Notes: generated by a model from the letters alone, not told the origin. A DNA stretch of 64,000 bases from Sphingomonas crusticola (GCF_003391115.1 NZ_QTJP01000001.1:1-64000); one strand, 5' to 3'; shown: positions 6,870-21,188, counted from the first letter of the stretch. Program-made: numbers and translations.

Positions 6870-9523
6870 TGACCCGCCGCAACAGCACGGCCGCAGCTAC
6901 TCGCGCATCGAAGGACAGCAAGATGATCAACTTCTCCGCCAAGCGTCCCGCCTCGCCCCATAACGCGAGTGCCTTATTCGCCTCGACGGGCCTCGCGCGT
7001 TTCGCTTGCCTTGCCGCTTTCGGCCTGGCGGCTTCGCTGCCGTCGACCGTTCATGCACAGAATTTGCCCTCCGGCGGTTCGGTCAGCGCGGGTGTCGCAA
7101 ATATCGCCACCGGCGCGAACAACGTTACCGTTACCCAGTCGAGCCAGTCGGCGGCGATCAACTGGCAGGGTTTCTCGATCGGCAAGGACAACAGCGTCGT
7201 CTTCGTCCAGCCCAACAGTCATGCCGTCGCGCTCAACCGCGTGACCGGTGCCGATCCGTCGGTGATCCTCGGCAACCTGTCTGCGAACGGCAAGATATTC
7301 CTGGTCAACGCCAACGGCATCCTGTTCGGTAAAGGCGCCAACGTGAATGTCGGCGGTTTGGTGGCTTCGACGCTCAACCTTTCCGACGCCGATTTCATGA
7401 CGGGCCATTATAAGTTCGCGGGCGCGGGCGGGACGATTCGCAACGAGGGATCGATCAAGGCAGACGGCGGCTATGTCGCCTTGCTCGGCGCTACCGTCAG
7501 CAACCAGGGCGTGATCCAGGCTAACATGGGCACGGTCGTGCTTGCGGCGGGGGAGTCGATCACGCTCGACGTAGCCGGTGACGGGCTGCTCAACGTCGCC
7601 ATCGACAAGGGGGCGGTAAACGCGCTCGTGCAAAATGGCGGGCTCATCCGCGCCAACGGCGGCACCGTCCTGATGACGGCGCAGGCCGCCGGCGCCTTGC
7701 TTCACACTGTCGTCAACAACAACGGCGTGATCGAGGCCCAGACGCTCGAGAATCGCAGCGGCGTCATCAAGTTGCTCGGTGATATGCAGAGCGGGACGAT
7801 GAACATGAGCGGCGTGCTCGATGCCAGCGCGCCGGCCGGCGGCAATGGTGGTTTCGTCGAGACCTCCGCGGCCAACGTGAACATCGCCAGCGAATCCCGT
7901 ATCACCACCGTCGCGCCTAAGGGCATAACCGGTACCTGGCTGATCGATCCGCAGGATTTCATCATCGGCGCCGGGGGCAACATATCGGGGGCGACGCTCT
8001 CCGCGCTGCTGGTCACCAACAGCGTTACCATCACCACCGACACTGGCCCCGATACCGACGTGGCGGGTGCTCCGCCGCTCTCGACGCGCAACACCGCGGT
8101 GGTCGGCAATGGCGACATCTTCGTCAATGACGCGGTGGCGTGGACCGCGTCGTCCAACACTACCACCTTGCGCTTCAACGCCGTTCGCGACGTCAACGTC
8201 AACGCGCCGATCAGCGCGACCAACGGCAATGTCGTGGTGTGCTGCGGTCGCGACGCCAATATCAATGCCGCGATTACGACGACCAATGGCAGCGTGCTCC
8301 TGAGTTCGGGCCGCAACGTGAATGTCGGTGTCCTGACGATCACCGATGGCAACCTCATGATCTGCGCAGGCTTCGACGTCCGCATCAGCGGGACAGTGAC
8401 GATGACGCGCGGCGCCGCCATTGCCTCGCAGAGCTTGGGCCTGCCTACCGGCATGATGATCATCACCGGCAATGCCGGTGCCGGCCCCGGACTTGCGGGC
8501 GGGACGCTGGCCTTCTCCGGTCCACAAGCTACCGTGACCAACGCGCCGGTGGTGATCAACTACAACCCGGTCTCTTATACGGTGCCGACTGATTACTCGC
8601 TCAACTTCATTCCCGGCACCACGATCACGCAGCACATGCTGGTATATCCGACGGTGAACAAGGTGGAGGACGGCACGACCGCGACGTCGCTGACGGGCCT
8701 CAAGGCCGACGGTATTTCTGGCCTGCCCGCGGGCGTGCTTCTTTCCGTAGATCCGGGTGCTACGGCGACGTTCGACAGCGCTGCCCCGGGCAACAACATC
8801 GGCATAACCTATTCCGGTTACAGTCTCATCGGCCCCAATGCGAGCCAATATGCGCTGGCCGTTTCTTGTTGCGGCTTGCCGACACGGACCACGGGTACCA
8901 TCAGCGCGGCGCCGCCCGCGCCAGCGCCGGCTCCTGCGCCAGCCCCGGCTCCAGCTCCAGCTCCAGCGCCTGCACCGGCCCCAGCGCCAGCTCCTGCGCC
9001 TGCACCAGCTCCTGCACCAGCACCTGCCCCAGCGCCGGCTCCTGCACCAGCGCCAGCGCCTGCGCCTGCACCAGCGCCAGCGCCAGCCCCGGCTCCAGCT
9101 CCAGCTCCAGCGCCTGCGCCAGCGCCTGCGCCTGCGCCTGCACCAGCGCCTGCGCCAGCTCCCGCGCCGGCTCCTGCTCCTGCACCAGCACCTGCCCCAG
9201 CGCCGGCTCCAGCACCGGCTCCAGCACCGGCACCTGCCCCAGCCCCAGCCCCAGCCCCAGCTCCGGCACCCGCACCGGCGCCAGCTCCGGCACCCGCACC
9301 CGTGCCCTTCGAAGTGATAACCGTCCCGCTCATTGGCATTGCCCCGGTCGCAGTCGCAGTTCCCGGCGGTGTGGAGCTCGCCGTGCTGGAAGGGGGCGTC
9401 AGGATGCCGGCGCCCGCGCCCGAGGCCATTCCGGTGGTAGAGCAGCGGCCGGTAAGTCCCGCCGTTCCGGACGTGCCGGCGCCGGTCGTTCCGGTGTACC
9501 CGCGCAAGCAAGCGCGCCATTAG
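6869..9523 (+). CDS. TpsA: filamentous-haemagglutinin-type exoprotein with a long Pro-Ala stalk
   Basis: An 884-residue exoprotein. After a long N-terminal signal region (cleavage probably after STVHAQ, about residue 64) comes the TPS/FHA N-terminal domain with the signature NANGILFGKGANVNVGG. A beta-helical repeat region follows, unusual in holding Cys pairs (VVVCCGRDAN, VSCCG). A YDG-like segment (about 575-670) leads to about 64 uninterrupted Pro-Ala dipeptides (residues about 683-811), then a short tail ending YPRKQARH. Start 6869 overlaps tpsB; ATG 6923 (MINFSAKRP) with aaggac upstream is an alternative. A surface adhesin role is inferred from the family. Confidence 0.9.
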   Translation: MTRRNSTAAATRASKDSKMINFSAKRPASPHNASALFASTGLARFACLAAFGLAASLPSTVHAQNLPSGGSVSAGVANIATGANNVTVTQSSQSAAINWQGFSIGKDNSVVFVQPNSHAVALNRVTGADPSVILGNLSANGKIFLVNANGILFGKGANVNVGGLVASTLNLSDADFMTGHYKFAGAGGTIRNEGSIKADGGYVALLGATVSNQGVIQANMGTVVLAAGESITLDVAGDGLLNVAIDKGAVNALVQNGGLIRANGGTVLMTAQAAGALLHTVVNNNGVIEAQTLENRSGVIKLLGDMQSGTMNMSGVLDASAPAGGNGGFVETSAANVNIASESRITTVAPKGITGTWLIDPQDFIIGAGGNISGATLSALLVTNSVTITTDTGPDTDVAGAPPLSTRNTAVVGNGDIFVNDAVAWTASSNTTTLRFNAVRDVNVNAPISATNGNVVVCCGRDANINAAITTTNGSVLLSSGRNVNVGVLTITDGNLMICAGFDVRISGTVTMTRGAAIASQSLGLPTGMMIITGNAGAGPGLAGGTLAFSGPQATVTNAPVVINYNPVSYTVPTDYSLNFIPGTTITQHMLVYPTVNKVEDGTTATSLTGLKADGISGLPAGVLLSVDPGATATFDSAAPGNNIGITYSGYSLIGPNASQYALAVSCCGLPTRTTGTISAAPPAPAPAPAPAPAPAPAPAPAPAPAPAPAPAPAPAPAPAPAPAPAPAPAPAPAPAPAPAPAPAPAPAPAPAPAPAPAPAPAPAPAPAPAPAPAPAPAPAPAPAPAPAPAPAPAPAPAPAPAPAPAPAPAPVPFEVITVPLIGIAPVAVAVPGGVELAVLEGGVRMPAPAPEAIPVVEQRPVSPAVPDVPAPVVPVYPRKQARH
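8915..9301 (+). repeat. Pro-Ala coding repeat array, 64 dipeptides
   Basis: 387 nt of alternating CCN and GCN codons encode an unbroken Pro-Ala tract in TpsA. Third positions vary, but longer blocks are duplicated: a 33-nt block at 8941-8973 recurs at 9085-9117, and a block of similar size near 9010-9042 recurs near 9175-9207. This points to growth by recombination between repeats and to likely length variation between strains. Confidence 0.9.
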
Positions 9524-10258
9524 GTGCACGTGTCGGCAAATCGAGCGGCCCGCCCAGCCGGGGGGAATCGACCATCGCGATTGATGCTCCTCGTGATTTC
9601 CGCATTCACCCTCAATGTGGCGTGCGCTGGATCTGTGCCTGCACGTCCTGCTTCGCCAACGCGCCAAGCCGTCTTCCACCCGGAGACGGCGTCGGCGGAC
9701 GTGCGGGAGATCCTCAGCTGGGTGACCGCCTCGGGCGACAATCACGGATTGCCGTTCGTGATCATCGACAAGGTCGACGCCCGCGTGTTCCTGTTCGATC
9801 GGAAGGGCGAGTTGCGCGGCGCAGCGCCGGCACTGCTTGGCATGGCACGCGGTGACGAGAGCGTTCCCGGCATCGGGCAGCGCAAGTTAGCGACCATTAC
9901 GCCGGGCGAGCGTACCACACCTGCCGGCCGGTTCGTCGCCGCGCTGGGGCGGGATTTCGAGCAGGACATATTGTGGATCGATTATGATGCCGCGATTTCA
10001 TTGCACCGCGTGATCGTCGGCAGACTTCAGGATCATCGCGCGCAGCGGCTGGCGTCCGCGACTTCCCGCGACAACCGCATTTCATTCGGCTGCGTCAATG
10101 TGCCCGCGGCATTTTACGACAATGTCGTCGCCCCCGCCTTCAAGGCCACCGTCGGCATTGTCTATATCCTGCCGGAAACGAAGCCGCTGCGCGATGTCTT
10201 CCCGATGGCGCTGCACCAGGCGGGCAAAGTTCCCGGCCGCGCACCAAATTCACCGTGA
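9524..10258 (+). CDS. L,D-transpeptidase (YkuD-type) domain protein, exported
   Basis: A 244-residue protein if it starts at GTG 9524, immediately after the tpsA stop; ATG 9584 (MLLVISAFTLN) would give 224 residues and place the signal peptide at the N-terminus. The catalytic region carries a His-containing strand (DAAISLHRV) and the nucleophile motif RISFGCVNVP, the S/R-x-G-C-[IV]-N core of L,D-transpeptidases. Such enzymes cross-link peptidoglycan or attach proteins to it in the periplasm. Adjacency to tpsA with no gap suggests co-transcription. An orphan cell-wall role is equally possible. Confidence 0.8.
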   Translation: MHVSANRAARPAGGNRPSRLMLLVISAFTLNVACAGSVPARPASPTRQAVFHPETASADVREILSWVTASGDNHGLPFVIIDKVDARVFLFDRKGELRGAAPALLGMARGDESVPGIGQRKLATITPGERTTPAGRFVAALGRDFEQDILWIDYDAAISLHRVIVGRLQDHRAQRLASATSRDNRISFGCVNVPAAFYDNVVAPAFKATVGIVYILPETKPLRDVFPMALHQAGKVPGRAPNSP

Positions 10259-10295
10259 TGGCTGGCAGGGGCGGGCAGCTAAAGCGGCTTTCAGG

Positions 10296-11021
10296 CTAGC
10301 TGCCCCAGCGGCGTTCCCGATACCATTTCGTCAGGATATATTTGACCCCCAGCTCGACCGGCATTCCCTGGTGCAGGGAAACCTCGTTCGGCGATCCCAG
10401 CGCGTCCATGTTGTTCCACACGAGCAGATTACCGGGTTTAGGCGCGATCATGATGCCCGCTGACGGGAAGTTCGTCTGCCCCCCGGCTTCGGGTTCGTTG
10501 AGGAACGCCATCGCCGTCCAGGTTCGCTGGCCGCCAATGATTACCTGCTCCCGCCAATAGAGCTGGTTGGTGTGAAAGAAATCGTGGTGAGGCTTGAACT
10601 CCTGGCCGACGGCGTAGCGCTGACCCTGCAGGAGTTCGCCCTGCACCGCGTCTATGCCGGTGAGTCGATCCAGCCTGGCTTCGACCGCCGCGACCGGGTC
10701 CGCCGGGTAAAGATAACAGGTTTCGCTCGTCCTATAGGCCGGGACGGGGTCATCCGAGACGACTGGCGAAGGTATCCGATTGGCATCGATCAGGGCGATC
10801 AGCTGCGCGCACTCCTCGGGTGTGAGGAAGTCGCGGACAATGTAAAGTTCGAACCTCTCCGTCGGAAGGCGGGTCGACCTGGGGAAGGCGGCAATCCGCT
10901 CGCGAACGGTTACCGCCGCATCCTCGCGCTGCCCAGCTTCCGTGGGGCCATCGCGCAAACCCGCATGGCTAGCCCCCGGGACGTTTGCGGCGGCTTGGCC
11001 TACGGACTGATGATCTTTCAT
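10296..11021 (-). CDS. 2-oxoglutarate/Fe(II) oxygenase, prolyl-4-hydroxylase-like
   Basis: A 241-residue P4H-type dioxygenase. The iron ligands are the HxD in FKPHHDFFHTNQLYW and the distal His in SLHQGMPV; the 2-oxoglutarate-binding Lys is in KYILTKWYRER. The jelly-roll core begins around residue 55 (FELYIVRDFLTPEECAQLI). No signal peptide is visible, so it should act in the cytoplasm. It is convergent with the L,D-transpeptidase and is two genes from the Pro-Ala-rich TpsA, a possible substrate (inference). Relatives of this fold also act on other peptides and metabolites. Confidence 0.82.
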   Translation of the reverse strand: MKDHQSVGQAAANVPGASHAGLRDGPTEAGQREDAAVTVRERIAAFPRSTRLPTERFELYIVRDFLTPEECAQLIALIDANRIPSPVVSDDPVPAYRTSETCYLYPADPVAAVEARLDRLTGIDAVQGELLQGQRYAVGQEFKPHHDFFHTNQLYWREQVIIGGQRTWTAMAFLNEPEAGGQTNFPSAGIMIAPKPGNLLVWNNMDALGSPNEVSLHQGMPVELGVKYILTKWYRERRWGS

Positions 11022-11139
11022 GCTGCCCGTTCTTCCGCGAGAGGTTTACCGACGCGCCGCGTCGGATGGGCAAAGTCAAACCTGACGGTCGCGGGCCTGA
11101 CGCAGACTGTCAACGTGTGCGAGGCTTTCCCGCTCGGGA

Positions 11140-11418
11140 TCAACGCGCGAGAAGATCCTGCGTTTCGGGGTGGCGATCGACATAGTCGATGACGAACGCA
11201 CATTCCGGCAGGATCTTGAGTCCGCGATCGCGCACGTCGGCCAGGGCCGCTTTGACCAGCGTTCCCGCCAACCCGCGTCCACGCAGCTGCTCCGGCACCA
11301 TCGTATGGGTGAAGGCGACGACGTCGCCGCGTCGTTCGTAAGCAGCAACGGCGACACCGCCTTCAGCGTGCAGCTCGTACCGGCTTTTCGCTTCGTTATT
11401 GGTCACCGTCTCGGCCAC
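11140..11418 (-). CDS. Small GNAT-fold N-acetyltransferase (Acetyltransf_CG type)
   Basis: A 92-residue protein matching the compact GCN5-related class. The acetyl-CoA loop is VPEQLRGRGLAGTLVKAAL (Q/R-x-x-G-x-G/A), followed by ILPECAFVIDYVDRHPETQDLL, which is typical of the YidJ/NATD1-like small group. The substrate is unknown. The gene ends 118 nt before the oxygenase start on the same strand. Confidence 0.8.
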   Translation of the reverse strand: MAETVTNNEAKSRYELHAEGGVAVAAYERRGDVVAFTHTMVPEQLRGRGLAGTLVKAALADVRDRGLKILPECAFVIDYVDRHPETQDLLAR

Positions 11419-11589
11419 GCCTCACTCCTGATAATGTAGGCACATCTCTACCTTGTAGCGTGGGCGCCACAGATTGGCAGGACGACGTGACAAAATCCAT
11501 CATTGCACAACTGCCATCAGCCTTTGGCGTTGCCTATCGTGACCTTTGCAGACCTTCTGGCGCGATAATAAGCAGGCAGGGGACAGAAA

Positions 11590-13179
11590 GTGGCAGGCGA
11601 CAGCAGCACGATGTCGGATCGGCAGGCGGTTTGGGCCTTCGCGCTCGGCTGCGTTGCCGTGACCGCCGGGGTGCTGGCGCATCTGCCGATGTTCGCGATG
11701 GCCCGCTCGATGCACTATCATCTCGCCGGCATGCCGATGGACGGCCTGATGATCGGCGGGATGGTGCTGATCATCGCAGGTGTGCTGGTCGCGGCCTACG
11801 GGCTGCTGCCACGCAACGTGGCGGCGCAGCGCGCCGCTGCCGCCGACATCGTCGTCGCCGCGCCTGAGGATGCTCCGCTCAGCGCTGCCCATTGGCGGCT
11901 GATGCTGGTGCTGGTGGTGGCCTTGGTCATCGACGTGATGAAGCCGGCCTCGCTCGGCTTCACCGTTCCCGGAATGATCAGCGAATATGGTGTGCCGAAG
12001 GCGACCGTGTCGCTGGTGCCGTTCTTCGCCCTAACGGGTACGGTCGTGGGTTCGTTCCTGTGGGGGGTGATTGCCGACATTTACGGACGCAAGGCGTCGA
12101 TCCTGCTGTCCGCGGTGATGTTTGTCGGCACCTCGATCTGCGGCGCGATGCCGAGCCTCGCCTGGAATATCGGCATGTGCTTCATGATGGGCGCCGCCGC
12201 CGGCGGCATGCTGCCCGTCACTTACGCCCTGCTCGCCGAGATGATGCCCAACCGTCATCGCGGCTGGAGCCTGGTGCTGGTCGGCGGCCTCGGCGCGGTC
12301 GGGGGATATTTTGCGGCAAGCGGCATTTCAGCCCTGCTGCAGCCGATATTCGGCTGGCGCATCTTGTGGCTGGTCAACCTGCCGACTGGCCTGACTTTGG
12401 TGCTGCTGGGTGGCCTCATCCCGGAATCCGCGAAGTTCCTGATCTCGCGCGGCCGCGTGCATGAGGCAGAAGCCGTGATGCGGCGCTTCGGCTCGGTGGC
12501 CAAGAAAATGAGCGCGGTCACAACGGAGGCGGCGCGCACGAGCCATGTGGCGCTGACGGGCGTGAAGCTGATCGGAAAACTCGCCGCGCTCAGCATTTGC
12601 GCGCTGACATGGGGGCTGGTGAATTTCGGGCTGCTGCTGTGGCTGCCGGCCGATCTCGTGGCGAAAGGCTATTCGGTCGGGGTGTCGAGCAGGCTGCTCG
12701 CGGAATCCGCGCTCATCGCTTTTCCCACGGTGTTCGTGGCCGCCTTCCTCTACAGCCGCTGGAGTACCAAATGGTCACTGGTGGCGATGGTCGGCGTGAC
12801 CTTGCTCGGGCTGCTCGGCGTGCTCCGCCTGGAAGTCGGGGTCGGTGGAAGCCCGGTGCTGCCGGTAGCTTTGCTGATCGTAGGGTCCAACGGCATCATC
12901 GCGATTGTTCTCCCCTATGCGGCGGAGAGCTTCCCACTGCGCGTGCGCGGTCGTGCGACCGGCTGGGTTGCCGCCTGCACCAAGGGCGGCGGCCTGATCG
13001 CACAGGCGCTGACCATCTCCGGTGTGGCGTTGGCGATGGGGTTGTCTGCCGGGCTGATCATGATCCCGGCGGCGCTGTCGATGGTCCTGGTCTCTTGGTT
13101 CGGGCGCGAGACGCGCGGCAGCGACTTGCGCGACCTCGACGCCGATAGCGGCCAAATCGGGCATGCCGAATTCGCTTAG
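11590..13179 (+). CDS. Major facilitator superfamily transporter
   Basis: A 529-residue integral membrane protein. An extra N-terminal hydrophobic pair (residues about 15-75) precedes a standard 12-helix MFS core from about residue 105. Motif A appears as WGVIADIYGRKASIL between helices 2 and 3, and a PESAKFL segment follows helix 6, as in the sugar-porter/MHS-like groups. The start is GTG 11590, chosen because aggggac lies at the right distance; ATG 11611 is possible. The substrate cannot be told from sequence. Confidence 0.85.
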   Translation: MAGDSSTMSDRQAVWAFALGCVAVTAGVLAHLPMFAMARSMHYHLAGMPMDGLMIGGMVLIIAGVLVAAYGLLPRNVAAQRAAAADIVVAAPEDAPLSAAHWRLMLVLVVALVIDVMKPASLGFTVPGMISEYGVPKATVSLVPFFALTGTVVGSFLWGVIADIYGRKASILLSAVMFVGTSICGAMPSLAWNIGMCFMMGAAAGGMLPVTYALLAEMMPNRHRGWSLVLVGGLGAVGGYFAASGISALLQPIFGWRILWLVNLPTGLTLVLLGGLIPESAKFLISRGRVHEAEAVMRRFGSVAKKMSAVTTEAARTSHVALTGVKLIGKLAALSICALTWGLVNFGLLLWLPADLVAKGYSVGVSSRLLAESALIAFPTVFVAAFLYSRWSTKWSLVAMVGVTLLGLLGVLRLEVGVGGSPVLPVALLIVGSNGIIAIVLPYAAESFPLRVRGRATGWVAACTKGGGLIAQALTISGVALAMGLSAGLIMIPAALSMVLVSWFGRETRGSDLRDLDADSGQIGHAEFA

Positions 13180-13254
13180 ATCGCGGCATGTTAGCCTGAA
13201 ATGCGACCAAGCTTCGGCTTGCGCGTTCGTCGAATAGACAAGAAGGATCAGCCC

Positions 13255-13422
13255 ATGGCCAAGCCACCCGCAGCCACACCCCATTCCGATATCGACGGCG
13301 TCAACCGCGACGCTCGCGTCGGATCGCCGTCAAAGTCGCCGCAGCCTGATCCTGGAGCCGCACTCGATAACGCCGGGGATCAGTCCAAAGGCAGGCCAAA
13401 GCAGAGCCCGCCGCTACATTAA
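13255..13422 (+). CDS. Small hydrophilic protein (55 aa)
   Basis: A 55-residue frame starting at ATG 13255 with a good upstream site (agaaggatcagccc). The product is Pro-, Ser- and Asp-rich (PHSDIDGVNRDARVGSPSKS) with no hydrophobic segment and is probably disordered. It ends just before the thiolase gene on the opposite strand. Family not recognised. Confidence 0.5.
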   Translation: MAKPPAATPHSDIDGVNRDARVGSPSKSPQPDPGAALDNAGDQSKGRPKQSPPLH

Positions 13423-13426
13423 CGGA

Positions 13427-14602
<1,176 letters not shown>

Positions 14603-14632
14603 GGATGCTCCTGCTCGGATGTGAAAACGCGC

Positions 14633-15715
14633 CTAGCGCGGCTGTGTTGATTGCGAAAGCCACCGGGCGAGCGGCTCCCACAAAGAGGATCTGGCGCGGC
14701 CGCCGACGATCATCCCAACATGACCGAGCGAAAGATCGATCCGTTCGCCGATGCCGGGCGTGGTGGCCGCCGGCACGATATGGTCGGTGGTCGAGGCTAT
14801 CTCAAGCACCGGCATGGCCAATTTTGCCGGGTCGATGACGGTCCCGTCCACCTGCCATTCCCCTTTGCCAGGCAGGTCCCGCTCGAACAAATCGATGAAC
14901 AATTCGCGCGCCGCGCCACGGGTGAGGGGAGGGCCGTCATTGGCCCAATCCTCCAGCCGCACAAACGAACGCGCGGCGGGATCGTCGGGGTCGCGGCCGC
15001 CGTGAGCTTCATATTTGGCGATGGTGCGCTTGGGGTCGAGCCGCCAGAACGCCGCCTGCAGCACTTCCATCGCCAACAGTCCGAGCGCGTCCGTCGCCGG
15101 TTCGGCCGCCTGCCACAGTTCGTTCAGTGCTCTTCGTGTTTTGTCGGGATAGCAGGCAAAGCGCCAGGGCGTTGCCAGCAGTGCCAGCGCCGTAACCGGA
15201 CGCAAGGCCGCCGCCGCCAGCGCCATCGTCCCGCCCAGGCAATATCCCGCCAATGCCACCGGTGCCCCTACGCCGTCGATGAGCGGCAGCAACATCGTCT
15301 CGACATGACCGGCGACGGAAAGGTCGTGCTCACCGGGTACAGGCGTCCCCCAATCGATCAGCAAGGGTCGCAAGCCCTGGGTAGCCAGCCAGCGCAGCAG
15401 CGAACGTTCGGCGTCAAGATCCAGCACGTCGGGCGGATTGATGAGGGATGGTATGAACAAGACGGCCGGACCATCGCCGCCGAAATCGCGTAATGATGCC
15501 CGTCCCGCGCGGCCAATTATTGGCATCGGTGTCGCCGCGGCAGTGCGATCAGCCTGCTGATAAGCACGCAAACCGGCCAGTGCTGCTGCGGTGCGGTCGG
15601 GCTGACCTGTGGTTTCGCTGCGCAACATACTTAAGAAAAGAGGCAGCGGCCGCGGTCTGTGTTGCGCTGCATCAAGAATCGATGCTACGACGATGTCACC
15701 ATTGGGAGGTGGCAT
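14633..15715 (-). CDS. PhaC-like alpha/beta hydrolase (poly-3-hydroxyalkanoate synthase-like)
   Basis: A 360-residue alpha/beta hydrolase with the lipase-box variant GYCLGGT, where Cys replaces the usual Ser nucleophile as in PHA synthases. A late ASTTDHIVP segment holds the catalytic Asp, and LGHVGMIVG holds the His. It is shorter than class I PhaC and lacks the long N-terminal region, closer to class III-type or depolymerase-like relatives. ATG 15715 is a provisional start; ATG 15628 (MLRSETTGQ) would leave space for a promoter before the divergent phaR. Confidence 0.75.
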   Translation of the reverse strand: MPPPNGDIVVASILDAAQHRPRPLPLFLSMLRSETTGQPDRTAAALAGLRAYQQADRTAAATPMPIIGRAGRASLRDFGGDGPAVLFIPSLINPPDVLDLDAERSLLRWLATQGLRPLLIDWGTPVPGEHDLSVAGHVETMLLPLIDGVGAPVALAGYCLGGTMALAAAALRPVTALALLATPWRFACYPDKTRRALNELWQAAEPATDALGLLAMEVLQAAFWRLDPKRTIAKYEAHGGRDPDDPAARSFVRLEDWANDGPPLTRGAARELFIDLFERDLPGKGEWQVDGTVIDPAKLAMPVLEIASTTDHIVPAATTPGIGERIDLSLGHVGMIVGGRARSSLWEPLARWLSQSTQPR

Positions 15716-15719
15716 GGGT

Positions 15720-16286
15720 ATGGCGAAATCGTCCGAGGCTTCGGGAACGGTCATAATCAAGAAGTACGCCAACCGCCGGCTGTATAATACCGAGTCATCG
15801 AGCTATATCACGCTGGAGCATCTCGCGCAGATGACGCGGGACGGGCGCGACTTCAAGGTGATCGACGCCAAGAGCGAAGACGATATCACGCACAACATCC
15901 TCACCCAGATCATCATGGAAGAGGAAAATCGCGGCCAGACGATGCTGCCGGTCAGCTTCCTGCGCCAGCTGATCTCGCTGTATGGCGATTCGATGCAGTC
16001 GATGGTGCCGCAATATCTCGAGGCCTCGATGGAGGCGTTCCGCCGCAATCAGAGCCAATTTCGCCAGGCGATCGAAGGCACCTTTGCCGGCGGCCCGTTC
16101 GCCGAGATCGCCAAGCGCAACATGGAAATCTTCGAAGCCGCCGCGAAGGCCTTCAAGGTGCCTGCGGTGGGAGACGATGACTATGTCGCCCCTGCGGCTC
16201 CCGCGCCGGCCAAGGACGACGATCTTTCAACGTTGAAGGATCAATTGGCGACGTTGCAGGCCAAGCTCGATAAGCTCGCCAAATAG
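15720..16286 (+). CDS. phaR: Polyhydroxyalkanoate synthesis regulator PhaR
   Basis: A 188-residue protein with the PHB accumulation regulatory N-terminal domain (VIIKKYANRRLYNTESSSYI, DGRDFKVIDAKSEDDITHNI), followed by a helical PHB_acc segment with SFLRQLISLYGDSMQSMVP. A C-terminal Ala/Pro linker ends in a coiled coil (TLKDQLATLQAKLDKLAK). PhaR binds PHA granules and represses phasin genes. The start is ATG 15720, 9 nt after gggaggt; ATG 15714 is too close. It is divergent from the PhaC-like gene. Confidence 0.93.
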   Translation: MAKSSEASGTVIIKKYANRRLYNTESSSYITLEHLAQMTRDGRDFKVIDAKSEDDITHNILTQIIMEEENRGQTMLPVSFLRQLISLYGDSMQSMVPQYLEASMEAFRRNQSQFRQAIEGTFAGGPFAEIAKRNMEIFEAAAKAFKVPAVGDDDYVAPAAPAPAKDDDLSTLKDQLATLQAKLDKLAK

Positions 16287-16331
16287 GCCTGCGTCGCCAG
16301 GCGACGTCTGCGGCCTTGATAAAGCGCCGGA

Positions 16332-16592
16332 TTAAGCGACTTCGCTCGCCGCCTCAGCGAGCACGGTAAGGCCGCGCTCGCTGACCTCGGCAAAGCCGCC
16401 TTCGACATGGATGCGCGCGGCGACCGTATTGACGCTCGAGAAGATAGTCAGGTCGCCGGGACGGATGATCGCCATCACCGGAGCGTGGCCTTCAAGCACA
16501 CCGAACTCGCCCTCCGTGCCGGGGACGACCACCATATAGACCTCCTCCGAGCGGAGCAGTTTTTCAGGCGTTACCAGTTCGAAATGCAGCAT
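16332..16592 (-). CDS. atpC: ATP synthase F1 epsilon subunit
   Basis: An 86-residue protein containing only the N-terminal beta-sandwich of epsilon ([39 protein letters not shown]). The C-terminal helical hairpin used for inhibition in E. coli is essentially missing, as is usual for the short epsilon of many alphaproteobacteria. It belongs to the F1 central stalk. An upstream in-frame extension runs through a REP hairpin and is rejected. Confidence 0.93.
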   Translation of the reverse strand: MLHFELVTPEKLLRSEEVYMVVVPGTEGEFGVLEGHAPVMAIIRPGDLTIFSSVNTVAARIHVEGGFAEVSERGLTVLAEAASEVA

Positions 16593-16604
16593 CTTTAAAT
16601 CTCC

Positions 16605-16705
16605 CCCCTCCCGTTTGCGGGAGGGGTCGGGGAGGGGAGCGCGAGGCGGAGAGGAAGACCCGTGCAGGCCCACCCCTCCTCCGACCCTCCCGCAAGCGGG
16701 AGGGG
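16605..16705. repeat. Pair of REP-like palindromes between atpD and atpC
   Basis: Two related hairpins: cccctcccg-tttg-cgggagggg (16605-16626) and ccctcccgc-aa-gcgggaggg (16685-16704). They enclose about 60 nt. The paired arrangement resembles BIMEs. They lie inside an operon, so they could stabilise or partially terminate the atp transcript. Confidence 0.8.
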
Positions 16706-16714
16706 AGCTAAATA

Positions 16715-19088
<2,374 letters not shown>

Positions 19089-19101
19089 CGGAGCTTATGC
19101 C

Positions 19102-21188
<2,087 letters not shown>

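Noticed and set aside
8915-9301. CRISPR-like reading of the repeat array
   Set aside because: There are no constant repeats with unique spacers; it is a coding Pro-Ala tract in frame.
6974-9745. 923-codon open frame on the minus strand across tpsA
   Set aside because: It is antisense to a well-supported TpsA gene; the Arg/Trp/Ser-rich repeat product is only the complement of the Pro-Ala codons, and no start context is seen.
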